Shown here: positions 37,407 to 46,632 of the stretch, one piece after another
Position numbering within the stretch: position 1 is the first letter of the stretch
How the letters are laid out: each line of letters opens with the position of its first letter
Assembly: GCF_008634025.1 (NCBI RefSeq)
Contig: NZ_PDCM01000001.1
Span: 738,501 to 802,500, forward strand
Direction: 5' to 3'
DNA length: 64,000 nucleotides
Source: Streptomyces albofaciens JCM 4342
GTDB lineage: Bacteria > Actinomycetota > Actinomycetes > Streptomycetales > Streptomycetaceae
The notes under the pieces: model-generated
The model's database searches: none
What the model saw: the letters and a program-made list of their open reading frames with translations, nothing else
What the model was told of the DNA's origin: nothing
Program-made: the position numbers and the translations under genes

Positions 37407-38677
37407 GGGATGCCTCCGCCATCGATTATGGGAGCCGTCTGCCCGGAACCTCCCGCCCCGGAACCGGACTCCACCGCCGATGAAGAAGACGAGGGCGACG
37501 GTTGCAGGGTTCCCGCAGGTGAGCGAGGTGCGCCGGAGGCGGCACCGGACCCGGCCGAGGCCTCGGGCGCGGCGGAGCCGCCGTTCGCGGCGCCCGTCTC
37601 CCGGGCGACCAGCCGCCGTATCTTCCGCGGATCGACCAGGTTCACGTCTTCGCCGCGGTGCTTGGCGAAGCCCTCGACGGGCAGTGTGGAGAATCGTACG
37701 TTACCGCCCGAAAGGTTCTTCGCCTGCCGGACGAACGACAGCAGGTCCCAGCCCTCGTCGATCACCAGGTCCTGCTTGGCGACGTCCATCAGCCTCAGCA
37801 GCCGCAGCGGGTCGGTGAAGGTGCCCGCCGAGTTCAGCTTGTGCGTGGCGGACGCCAGGAACGCCTGCTGGCGGCGCGTACGGTCCAGGTCGCCGGCGGG
37901 CAGGCCGTGCCGCTGCCGTACGAACGCCAGCGACTGCGGCCCGTCCAGGGTCTGCCGCCCGGCCGGGAAGTCGGCGCCCGAGTACCGGTCCTTGACCGGG
38001 TGCTTCAGACACACCGGTACGCCGTCGAGCGCGTCCGCGATGTGCAGGAAGCCCACCAGGCTGACCTCGGCGAAGTGGTCGACCGGCACGCCGAGGAAGG
38101 CGCGTACCGTCTCGATCTCGGCCCGGCGCCCGGCCTCCCGCCCCTCCCGCTCCAGCCGGTCGTGGTCGGTGACGCCCTGGCGCGCGAGCCGGTCCTCCAC
38201 GGCGGCCTTGGCCAGCCCGTACGCCTTCTTGATCTTGTCCTTGCCGTGTCCCGGTATGTCCACGAGGTCGTCGCGCGGAATGGAGAACGCGGTGGCCCGC
38301 CCGCCGTCGGCGGGCACGTGCAGCAGGATCAGCGTGTTCGTGTTGTAGCCGCCGATGTCGGAAGAGGCGCCCGCGTGCAGCTTTGCCAGCACGTCCTTCG
38401 GCAGATCATTGCCGTCGCGGTCCTTGCGGCTGTCCAGCCCCATCAACAGGATGTTGGTCGCCCCGCCGGACGACTTCGGCGCGCCGTCGCCGAGCGCCCG
38501 CGACGAGCCGATCTGCCCGGCCAGGTCCCGGTAGAAGTACCAGCCCGCACCGGCGGCGCACAGCAGGAGCGCACAGACACACAGCAGGAGCCCGCGCAGC
38601 ACACGGCGCCGCGGTCTGCGCCGGCGTCCCTGCGGGCGGGGTGCGTCCGGGGCGATGGGCCTGCGACGGTGCTTCAT
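37394..38677 (-). CDS. LytR-CpsA-Psr (LCP) family wall-polymer ligase
   Basis: 427 aa. A cytoplasmic Arg-rich start is followed by a membrane segment (about 29-48, LLLCVCALLLCAAGAGWYF) and an outer LCP domain. Family arginines and acidic residues are visible in NILLMGLDSRKDRDG, TAFSIPRDD and LAFVRQRHGLPAGDLDRTRRQQ. LCP enzymes attach teichoic acids or other glycans to peptidoglycan. The C-terminal 60 residues are Ser/Gly-rich. The 5' region carries CTGAAGG repeats. Confidence 0.93.
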   Translation of the reverse strand: MKHRRRPIAPDAPRPQGRRRRPRRRVLRGLLLCVCALLLCAAGAGWYFYRDLAGQIGSSRALGDGAPKSSGGATNILLMGLDSRKDRDGNDLPKDVLAKLHAGASSDIGGYNTNTLILLHVPADGGRATAFSIPRDDLVDIPGHGKDKIKKAYGLAKAAVEDRLARQGVTDHDRLEREGREAGRRAEIETVRAFLGVPVDHFAEVSLVGFLHIADALDGVPVCLKHPVKDRYSGADFPAGRQTLDGPQSLAFVRQRHGLPAGDLDRTRRQQAFLASATHKLNSAGTFTDPLRLLRLMDVAKQDLVIDEGWDLLSFVRQAKNLSGGNVRFSTLPVEGFAKHRGEDVNLVDPRKIRRLVARETGAANGGSAAPEASAGSGAASGAPRSPAGTLQPSPSSSSSAVESGSGAGGSGQTAPIIDGGGIPCVD

Positions 38678-38700
38678 CCGACCAGGCTGGCCGGGCGGGG

Positions 38701-38727
38701 CTGAAGGAAGCCTGAAGGTACTGAAGG
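38701..38727. promoter_or_regulatory. Three CTGAAGG direct repeats upstream of the LCP gene
   Basis: CTGAAGG occurs at 38701-38707, 38712-38718 and 38721-38727, spaced 11 and 9 bp, followed by CTTCAG at 38731. Direct repeats with about one helical turn spacing are typical of OmpR/PhoB-type response regulators, and such a regulator is encoded two genes upstream. One GCTTCAG also lies near 40892, upstream of the regulator gene itself. Confidence 0.55.
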
Positions 38728-38732
38728 CGACT

Positions 38733-40172
38733 TCAGGAGCGAACGGGGGACCGGGGAGCCCCGGAGCCTCCGGGCAGGACGGCCACGAAGCGCGCGCCGG
38801 ACCCCCCGTCCTCCCGGTCCCGTACGGACAGATCGCCGCCGTGCGCACGGGCGATGTCGCGGGCGATGGCCAGGCCCAGCCCCGTACCGCCGGTCTCGCG
38901 GTCGCGCGCCGCGTCGAGGCGGGCGAAGCGTTCGAAGACCCGCTCGCGGGCGGGCGGCGGGATGCCGGGCCCGTCGTCCACCACTTCCAGTACGGTCCGG
39001 TCCGGTACGGCGGTGCCCACCAGGGCCCGCGCGATGACCCGGACCTCCGACGCCGCGTGGCGCAGCGCGTTGTCGACCAGGTTGGTGAGCAGGCGCTCCA
39101 GCTGCGCAGGGTCACCCCGTACGGGTACCGGCTCGTCGGCCACCACCACCAGCCGGGGCCCGCCGCGCCCCGGCCGGCGCGCGGCCTCCTCGGCCGCCAG
39201 CAGGGCCAGGTCGACGGGCTCGGCGGCACGCGGGGCGTGCGCGTCGAGACGGGCCAGGAGGAGCAGGTCGGCGGCGATCCGCTGGAGGCGCTCGACGTCG
39301 CGGAGGGCCGCGCGTACGGAGGAGCGGTCGGACCCCTCGTTGGCCGCGGCCAGCGCGACCTCCAGCCGGGAGCGCACGGCCGCGATCGGATTCCGCAGCT
39401 CGTGCGACGCGTCGGCGACGAACTGGCGCTGCCGGGTGACGGCCTGTTCCAGCCGGTCCAGGGTGGCGTTGACCGTACGGGCCATCAGCGCGATCTCGTC
39501 ACCGCCCGCGGGGTCCGGCACCCGCCGGTCCAGCTCGCTCTCGCTGACCGCGGCCAGCTCCCTGCGGATCGCGGTGACCGGGCGCAGCGCCAGCCCGGTC
39601 ACCGCCCAGGCGATGGCGGCGGCCAGCGCGATCAGCGGCGGGGCGCTGGCGAGCAGGGCGACGCCGATGGCGTGGGTGGCGTCGTCCACGTCCGAGAGCA
39701 CGGTGACCGCGTACACGTACCGCACCCGGCCGCTCTCGCCCGGCGGCGTGGCCCGCACCACGACCACGTCCGCGCGCGAGCCGCCCGCCGTCGCGGCCGG
39801 GGCGCCGGTCAGGACACGGTCGGCGGAATCCTGTCCCGGGGACGGGCGCAGCCCCCGCAGCTCGGCGGCCAGCGGATCGGCGGACCGCAGGCTGCTGGCG
39901 ACGACCCGGCCCGCATCGTCCAGCACCAGCACCAGATCGACACCGTCGGCGGGCGACGCCAGCACCCCGGGAAGCGCGCCGGTGTCGGCCTGCGCGGCGA
40001 CCTTGCGGGCGGCCACCTCGGTACGGCTGGTGGTGTTGTCCAGCAGGTTGGCGCGCAGCAACGCGTAGAGCCAGCCGCCGCCGACGGCCAGCACGAGAGC
40101 CATGGCCAGGGCGGCGGCCGCGGCGGACCGGCCGCGCATGGAGGCGGGCCGGAGCCGGACCTCAGTCCTCAC
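38733..40172 (-). CDS. Two-component sensor histidine kinase
   Basis: 479 aa. Two membrane segments (about 17-38 and 170-192) flank an extracytoplasmic sensor domain; a HAMP region follows. The phosphorylated histidine (about residue 257) is in FVADASHELRNP, and the ATPase domain has LVDNALRH, DDGPGIP and GGTGLGLAIARDIA. I use GTG 40172, which overlaps the regulator stop and suggests coupling; ATG 40139 is an alternative 11 codons later. The signal is unknown, perhaps wall stress given the neighbours. Confidence 0.92.
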   Translation of the reverse strand: MRTEVRLRPASMRGRSAAAAALAMALVLAVGGGWLYALLRANLLDNTTSRTEVAARKVAAQADTGALPGVLASPADGVDLVLVLDDAGRVVASSLRSADPLAAELRGLRPSPGQDSADRVLTGAPAATAGGSRADVVVVRATPPGESGRVRYVYAVTVLSDVDDATHAIGVALLASAPPLIALAAAIAWAVTGLALRPVTAIRRELAAVSESELDRRVPDPAGGDEIALMARTVNATLDRLEQAVTRQRQFVADASHELRNPIAAVRSRLEVALAAANEGSDRSSVRAALRDVERLQRIAADLLLLARLDAHAPRAAEPVDLALLAAEEAARRPGRGGPRLVVVADEPVPVRGDPAQLERLLTNLVDNALRHAASEVRVIARALVGTAVPDRTVLEVVDDGPGIPPPARERVFERFARLDAARDRETGGTGLGLAIARDIARAHGGDLSVRDREDGGSGARFVAVLPGGSGAPRSPVRS

Positions 40173-40842
40173 CGGGCGCCATCCGGTACCCCGTGCCGTG
40201 CACGGTACGGATCGAGTGGCGGCCGAACGGGGTGTCGATCTTCTTGCGGAGGGACGAGACGTACACCTCGACGATGTTGGGATCCACATCGGCCGGCGAG
40301 TCCCAGACCTCGTCGAGGATGTCCCGCTTGGCGACCGCCTGACCGTCGCCCGTCATGAGGCAACGCAGCACGGCCAGTTCGCGGGCGGTCAGCTCGATGT
40401 CCGTGTCGCCACGGCGGCAACGGCGCGCCTCGGCGTCCAGGGTGAGGTCGCCGCACTGGAGCGTACGGGGGCGCTCGGCGGCCCGTCCGCGCCGGGTGAG
40501 GGCGCGCAGCCGGGCGAGCAGCACAACGAAGGAGAACGGCTTGGTGAGGTAGTCGTCGGCGCCCGCGTCCAGCCCCTCGGCCACGTCGTACTCGCCGTCC
40601 TTGGCCGTCAGCATCAGCACCGGCGTCCAGTCGTCCCGACGCCGCAGCCGCCCGCAGATCTCGTACCCGCTGGGCCCCGGCAGCATCACGTCCAGCACGA
40701 TCGCGTCATACCCCTGCGAAAGCGCCAGCTCCAGCCCCCGATGCCCGTCCCGGGCAACATCGACCCAATGCCCCTCGGCCGCCAGCCCCCGCCGCAAGGA
40801 GTCGGCCACCCCTTCTTCGTCCTCCACGACCAGTATGCGCAT
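40162..40842 (-). CDS. Two-component response regulator, OmpR/PhoB family
   Basis: 226 aa. The receiver has the acidic pair in VVEDEEG and the phospho-acceptor Asp51 in VLDVMLPG; Lys of YLTKPFSF completes the site. The winged-helix DNA-binding domain ends with VEVYVSSLRKKID and HGTGYRM. I start at ATG 40842 because MRILVVEDEE is the conserved beginning; CACAAT lies 6 nt upstream. It is transcribed first, ahead of the kinase, LCP and SEDS genes. Confidence 0.94.
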   Translation of the reverse strand: MRILVVEDEEGVADSLRRGLAAEGHWVDVARDGHRGLELALSQGYDAIVLDVMLPGPSGYEICGRLRRRDDWTPVLMLTAKDGEYDVAEGLDAGADDYLTKPFSFVVLLARLRALTRRGRAAERPRTLQCGDLTLDAEARRCRRGDTDIELTARELAVLRCLMTGDGQAVAKRDILDEVWDSPADVDPNIVEVYVSSLRKKIDTPFGRHSIRTVHGTGYRMAPGED

Positions 40843-41266
40843 GCGGCCATTGTGGGCCGTCTGCCCCATTTTGCGCGCCACACAGCCGCAAGCTTCAGCA
40901 CATGGCGGCGCGCACCAAGCTCATTCTTTTCCCTCCCCCCACCGGCCCGCACTCGCCAATCCGACGGGAGGGGGTGCGCAGGGGGACACTCCCCGCAGGA
41001 CGACCGTAGCCCCGGTCCACAACCAAGCCTGGTTCACTCCAGGCGCCGTGGGGGCACCCCCGGCCGGAGGCTGGGGGAGAGATGGCCCCCTGTGCGCCCC
41101 CGCCCCACAACAAACCAATGCGAATCCCGCGCGACAGCGCAAAACCTCGCGCGAAGCGCGGTCCAGTCCCCCCACCACCCGCGCGAAGCGCATGCATGGG
41201 CAAGCCCCACCCCGGGCAAGGTGCTCAACGGCCCGCCGTCCCCCCACAGACGCGCCGCGAGGCAAA
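40843..41266. other. 424-bp non-coding region between the response regulator and the groES operators
   Basis: No convincing gene. The frames open here are shadows without start signals or protein-like composition. The sequence contains repeated CGCGCGAAGCGC phrases (near 41151 and 41180) and several G/C runs. It holds the 5' regulatory DNA of the response-regulator gene. Confidence 0.5.
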
Positions 41267-41293
41267 TTGGCACTCCGCTTGACCGAGTGCTAA
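41267..41293. promoter_or_regulatory. CIRCE operator 1 (HrcA site) at the groES promoter
   Basis: TTGGCACTC (41267-41275), 9 bp, GAGTGCTAA (41285-41293): a near-perfect match to the CIRCE consensus TTAGCACTC-N9-GAGTGCTAA. The -35 hexamer TTGACC lies inside its spacer, so HrcA binding should block the promoter directly. Confidence 0.95.
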
Positions 41294-41307
41294 CCGCGTC
41301 ATAGTCT
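41279..41307 (+). promoter_or_regulatory. groES-groEL1 promoter (TTGACC-N17-TAGTCT)
   Basis: The -35 TTGACC is at 41279-41284 and the -10 TAGTCT at 41302-41307, spacer 17 bp, a good housekeeping-sigma match. It is bracketed by the two CIRCE elements. The leader to the groES start is about 125 nt. Confidence 0.85.
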
Positions 41308-41312
41308 CGGCC

Positions 41313-41339
41313 CTGGCACTCTCCACCGGGGAGTGCCAA
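41313..41339. promoter_or_regulatory. CIRCE operator 2 (HrcA site) downstream of the groES transcription start
   Basis: CTGGCACTC (41313-41321), 9 bp, GAGTGCCAA (41331-41339). It deviates at the outer bases but keeps the GCACTC/GAGTGC core. It lies across or just after the expected start, so it may act as an operator, as an RNA hairpin in the leader, or both. Confidence 0.9.
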
Positions 41340-41439
41340 ACACAGCGACGGGCAGGTCCGGCACCCGCGACGACGGATCCACCTGGTCGCCACCTCAGAC
41401 AGTTAACCCCGTGAGATCTCCGAAGGGGGAGGTCGGATC

Positions 41440-41748
41440 GTGACGACCGCCAGCTCCAAGGTTGCCATCAAGCCGCTTGAGGACCGCATCGTGGTCCAGC
41501 CGCTCGACGCCGAGCAGACCACGGCTTCGGGCCTGGTCATTCCGGACACTGCCAAGGAGAAGCCCCAGGAGGGCGTCGTCCTGGCCGTTGGCCCGGGCCG
41601 CTTCGAGGACGGCAACCGTCTTCCGCTCGACGTGAACGTCGGCGACGTCGTGCTCTACAGCAAGTACGGCGGCACCGAGGTGAAGTACAACGGCGAGGAG
41701 TACCTCGTTCTCTCGGCGCGCGACGTGCTCGCGATCGTCGAGAAGTAA
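41440..41748 (+). CDS. groES: Co-chaperonin GroES
   Basis: GroES (102 aa) caps the GroEL folding chamber. The sequence [18 protein letters not shown], the mobile loop with [10 protein letters not shown] and the end [15 protein letters not shown] are diagnostic. It starts with GTG 41440 after GGGGGAGG. It is co-transcribed with groEL1 from a CIRCE-controlled promoter and should rise on heat shock. Confidence 0.97.
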   Translation: MTTASSKVAIKPLEDRIVVQPLDAEQTTASGLVIPDTAKEKPQEGVVLAVGPGRFEDGNRLPLDVNVGDVVLYSKYGGTEVKYNGEEYLVLSARDVLAIVEK

Positions 41749-41848
41749 TTCACCGAAGATTGCCTTGATCTGCGCCCCTGGTTCCCGCGTCTAAACAACC
41801 GGTCGCCCGGGGCGCAGTTCGTTGGAGAGAACGACTAAGGACACGTAA

Positions 41849-43474
<1,626 letters not shown>

Positions 43475-43503
43475 GGCACCTCGCTCCGAGGCTGCTCAGC
43501 CGT

Positions 43504-43541
43504 ACGAGGCCCGGTCCCCTTTCGAGGGGGCCGGGCCTCGT
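43504..43541 (+). terminator. 16-bp terminator after groEL1
   Basis: ACGAGGCCCGGTCCCC (43504-43519) pairs with GGGGGCCGGGCCTCGT (43526-43541) with one G-U pair around TTTCGA. It lies 29 bp after the stop and should end the groESL transcript. Confidence 0.9.
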
Positions 43542-43577
43542 CCCGTTGACGGGGCGCCGGCGTGTTCCTGTGCCCCG

Positions 43578-43665
43578 GCCGCCCAGCCGCCCAGCCGCCC
43601 AGCCACCCGGCCGCGCAGCCGCCCGGCCGCGCAGCCGCCCAGACACCCGGCCGCCCAGACATCCC
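43578..43665. repeat. Tandem 8-bp repeat, eleven copies
   Basis: Eleven head-to-tail copies of GCCGCCCA and variants (GCCACCCG, GCCGCGCA, GCCGCCCG, GACACCCG, GACATCCC) run from 43578 to 43665. The array degrades towards its end and lies between the groEL1 terminator and the stop of the hydroxyacid dehydrogenase gene. It marks the left edge of the accessory carbohydrate locus. Confidence 0.85.
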
Positions 43666-43685
43666 AGGCCCTCCGTCAGGCCCCG

Positions 43686-44735
43686 TCAGGCCAACCGATC
43701 AAGCTCCTCCGGCCGTACCGGATCGGCGAACGGCACCCCGCGCGCATAACGCTCGACCTCGTCCAGCGCCTGGTCCGCCATGCGGTGCAGCTCGCCGCCG
43801 AGGGAGCCGGCGATGTGCGGGGTGAGCAGGACGTTGGGCAGGTCGTACAGGGGTGAGGTGGCGGCCGGGACGGGTGGGTCGGTCACGTCCAGGACGGCGT
43901 TGAGGCGGCCGGTGACGAGTTCGGGCAGCAGCGCCGCCTCGTCCACCAGCGCACCGCGGGCGGTGTTGATCAGGGTGGCGCCGTCCGGCATGAGGGCCAA
44001 CTGCCGTGCGCCGATCAGGTGGTGGGTGGCGGGCAGTTCGGGCGCGTGGACGGTGACCACGTCGGAGGCGGCGCAGAGGTCGTCGAGCGGGGCGAGGGTG
44101 ACGCCGAGGCGGGCGGCCTCGGACGCGTCCACGTACGGGTCGTGGAGGAGGACCGCCAGGTCGAAGGGGTGCAGGAGCTCGATGACGCGGCGGCCGATGC
44201 GGGAGGCGCCGATGACGCCCACCGTGCGGCCGTGGTTGCCGGCGCCGTCCAGGTCGGGGTGCCAGTTGTGGGGCGCGCGCAGCGCACGGTAGCGGTGCGC
44301 GGTGTGCAGGACGCGCTTGTTGGCGAAGAGGATCGCGGCGAGGGTGTATTCGGCGACGGGCCGGGCGTTGGCCTCCGCTGCCGAGGCGACGGCGATGCCG
44401 CGGTCCCAACAGGCTTGCCCCATATACGGTTTGACCGATCCGCCGGCGTGGACGACGGCGCGCAGGCGCGGGGCCCGGTCGAGGACGGCGGCGGTCAGCC
44501 GGGTGGCGCCCCACGAGATCAGGAGGACCTCGGCGTCGGCCAGCGCGTCGGCCACCGCCGGGGACGGCGTGGCCAGGTCGTGGGCGACCAGGCCGGGGTC
44601 GGTGCGGGTGAGGGCCGCGAGACGGGCGCGGTGGTGGTCCGCGAACAGCCGCCCGGCGAGCCCCGGTTCCATCGCGAGCAGCAGGGTGGGGCGGGAAAGC
44701 TGCTGGTCAGAGCGATTGTCAGTGGTGTGGTGCAT
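43686..44735 (-). CDS. D-isomer-type 2-hydroxyacid dehydrogenase with altered active site
   Basis: 349 aa, NAD-dependent. The Rossmann turn reads VGVIGASRIGRR, the catalytic Arg lies in LINTARGALVDE and the His in LLTPHIAGS. The catalytic Glu expected 19 residues before that His (DPEP motif) is replaced by Pro (DVTDPPVP), so activity may be changed. I start at ATG 44735; GTG 44771 would overlap the permease stop (GTGA) with GGAAG upstream and is also plausible. It closes a sugar-uptake operon. Confidence 0.85.
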   Translation of the reverse strand: MHHTTDNRSDQQLSRPTLLLAMEPGLAGRLFADHHRARLAALTRTDPGLVAHDLATPSPAVADALADAEVLLISWGATRLTAAVLDRAPRLRAVVHAGGSVKPYMGQACWDRGIAVASAAEANARPVAEYTLAAILFANKRVLHTAHRYRALRAPHNWHPDLDGAGNHGRTVGVIGASRIGRRVIELLHPFDLAVLLHDPYVDASEAARLGVTLAPLDDLCAASDVVTVHAPELPATHHLIGARQLALMPDGATLINTARGALVDEAALLPELVTGRLNAVLDVTDPPVPAATSPLYDLPNVLLTPHIAGSLGGELHRMADQALDEVERYARGVPFADPVRPEELDRLA

Positions 44736-44767
44736 GGTGGAAGCGTGCTCCTGGTCCGGGGGCGTCG

Positions 44768-45703
44768 TCACTGGACGCTTCCGGCGGCGAGTCCGGCCTT
44801 CCAGTGCCGTTGGAGGGTCACGAAGGCGATGATCAGGGGGAGGACGGCGAGGAGGGAGCCGGTGACGACGAGGGGGTAGAAGGACGGCTCGCCGTGGGCG
44901 TTGCCGTGCCAGGCGTACAGGCCGAGGCTCACGGGGAAGAGCCGCTGGTCGGAGAGCATCACGAGGGGGAGGAAGAAGTTGTTCCAGATCGCGGTGAACT
45001 GGAAGAGGAAGACGGTCACCAGGCCGGGCGCGACCATACGCAGGCCGATGGACCAGAAGACGCGCAGCTCGCCCGCGCCGTCGATACGGGCCGCCTCCAG
45101 CGCCTCGTCGGGGATGTAACCGGCGCTGAAGACCCGCGCCAGATAGACGCCGAACGGGTTGACGAGCACGGGCACCAGCACCGACCAGTAGGTGTTGACC
45201 ACGCCGGTCCTGCTGGCCAGCAGGTAGAGGGGGAGGGCCAGCGCCGTCGTGGGGACGAGCACGCCGAGCAGGACGGTGCCGAACAGCGCCTCCTTTCCGG
45301 GGAATCGGTACTTGTCGAAGGTGTAGCCGGCGGCCACGCAGATCAGTGCGCACAGCGCGGCCCCGGCGCCCGCGTACACAAGGCTGTTGGCGTACCACCG
45401 GAAGTAGATGCCGTCGCCCTCCGTGGCGAGGCGGGTGAGGTTGCCGGCCAGGTCGAAGCCCTCGAAGGACAGGGCGTCACCGGCCAGCAGGCCGCCCGCG
45501 TCCTTGGTGGCGGCGGTGACCAGCCAGACGAGGGGGAAGAGCGTGTAGAGGACGGCGAGGGCGAGGGCCGCGTTGACGGCGGCGGGGGAGAGCCAGCGGC
45601 CGCGGGGGCGGCGGGCGGCGGCGCGTACGGCAGGGCTGCGGGACGGGCGTACGGGCGCGGGCGCCGCCGGGCCGGTGACCGCGGTGCGGGGCGGGAGCAC
45701 CAT
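44768..45703 (-). CDS. Carbohydrate ABC transporter permease (MalG type)
   Basis: 311 aa with six membrane segments. The EAA loop, which contacts the ATPase, reads IPDEALEAARIDGAGELRVFWSI. An Arg/Pro/Ala-rich N-terminal tail of about 40 residues precedes the first segment. The ATG overlaps the stop of the partner permease (TGATG). Such CUT1 permeases import oligosaccharides or glycosides. Confidence 0.93.
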   Translation of the reverse strand: MVLPPRTAVTGPAAPAPVRPSRSPAVRAAARRPRGRWLSPAAVNAALALAVLYTLFPLVWLVTAATKDAGGLLAGDALSFEGFDLAGNLTRLATEGDGIYFRWYANSLVYAGAGAALCALICVAAGYTFDKYRFPGKEALFGTVLLGVLVPTTALALPLYLLASRTGVVNTYWSVLVPVLVNPFGVYLARVFSAGYIPDEALEAARIDGAGELRVFWSIGLRMVAPGLVTVFLFQFTAIWNNFFLPLVMLSDQRLFPVSLGLYAWHGNAHGEPSFYPLVVTGSLLAVLPLIIAFVTLQRHWKAGLAAGSVQ

Positions 45704-46632
45704 CAGGGCCTGCCCTTCGGGTGGGCGAGCGGGGGGCGGGGGCCGCGCGCGGGGCGTGCGGCGCGGCCGGAGAGGCGGGTGACGCAGAAGGACAGCAGCG
45801 CGGCGGCGAGGGCGAGCAGGACGGACGAGGCGGCCGCGAGACCGTAGTCGTTGCGGGCGAAGGCGGCGGTGTAGGCGTACATGTTCGGCGTCCAGGAGGA
45901 GGTGACGGCGGAGCCGGAGCCCTGGTCGAGGATCAGCGGCTCGGTGAAGAGCTGGAGCGAACCGATGACGGTGAAGAGGGCCACCATGACCAGCGAGGAG
46001 CGGATGAGGGGGAGCTTGACGGCGGTCGCGACGCGCCAGGCGCCCGCGCCGTCCACGGTCGCCGCCTCGATCACCGAGCGGTCGATGGCCTGGAGGGCGG
46101 CGTAGAAGATGACCATGTTGTAGCCGAGCCACTCCCACAGCGCGATGTTGACGACGGAGGGCAGCGCGCCGGAGGGGGACAGGAAGTCGAAGCCGACGCC
46201 GCCGGACTCCATCGCGGCCACGACCGGGCTGAGCCTGGGTGTGTAGAGGTAGACCCAGATCAGGGCGGCGATGACGCCCGGCACGGCGTGCGGCAGGAAG
46301 AGGGCGAGCTGGAAGAAGCGACGGGCGCGGGCGAGCGCGGAGTCCAGCAGCAGGGCCAGCGTCAGCGCGCCGGCCAGCAGAAGGGGGAGGTAGAGGGCGC
46401 AGTAGCCGAGGAGGACGAGGAAGCCGTCGCGGAAGGCGGGGTCGCCGAGCGCCGCCGCGTAGTTGCCGAGTCCGCTGAAGACCGTGTGCGTACCGCCGAA
46501 GCCGAGACCGGACTGCCGCTCGGTGAAGAGGCTGAGCCAGACCGCGTAGCCGATCGGGACGACCATGACCACGGTGAACAGGGCGAAGAAGGGGGTGAGC
46601 AGGACGGCCGCGGCGCGCGCTTTGGCGCTCAC
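45703..46632 (-). CDS. Carbohydrate ABC transporter permease (MalF type)
   Basis: 309 aa with six membrane segments. The EAA loop reads DRSVIEAATVDGAGAWRVATAVKLPLI. It starts with GTG 46632, overlapping the solute-binding protein stop (GTGA). It pairs with the MalG-type permease. No ATPase gene is in the cluster, so a shared ATPase such as MsiK is probably used, as in other Streptomyces sugar systems. Confidence 0.93.
   Translation of the reverse strand: MSAKARAAAVLLTPFFALFTVVMVVPIGYAVWLSLFTERQSGLGFGGTHTVFSGLGNYAAALGDPAFRDGFLVLLGYCALYLPLLLAGALTLALLLDSALARARRFFQLALFLPHAVPGVIAALIWVYLYTPRLSPVVAAMESGGVGFDFLSPSGALPSVVNIALWEWLGYNMVIFYAALQAIDRSVIEAATVDGAGAWRVATAVKLPLIRSSLVMVALFTVIGSLQLFTEPLILDQGSGSAVTSSWTPNMYAYTAAFARNDYGLAAASSVLLALAAALLSFCVTRLSGRAARPARGPRPPLAHPKGRP

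Noticed and set aside
40102..41304. 400-aa plus-strand frame over the response regulator and the groES upstream region
   Set aside because: It is antisense to a clear response regulator and runs through the CIRCE operators and the groES promoter; low-complexity composition.
43578..43665. Coding repeat (extension of groEL or of the dehydrogenase)
   Set aside because: It lies after the groEL1 stop and terminator and before the stop of the converging gene, so it is intergenic.
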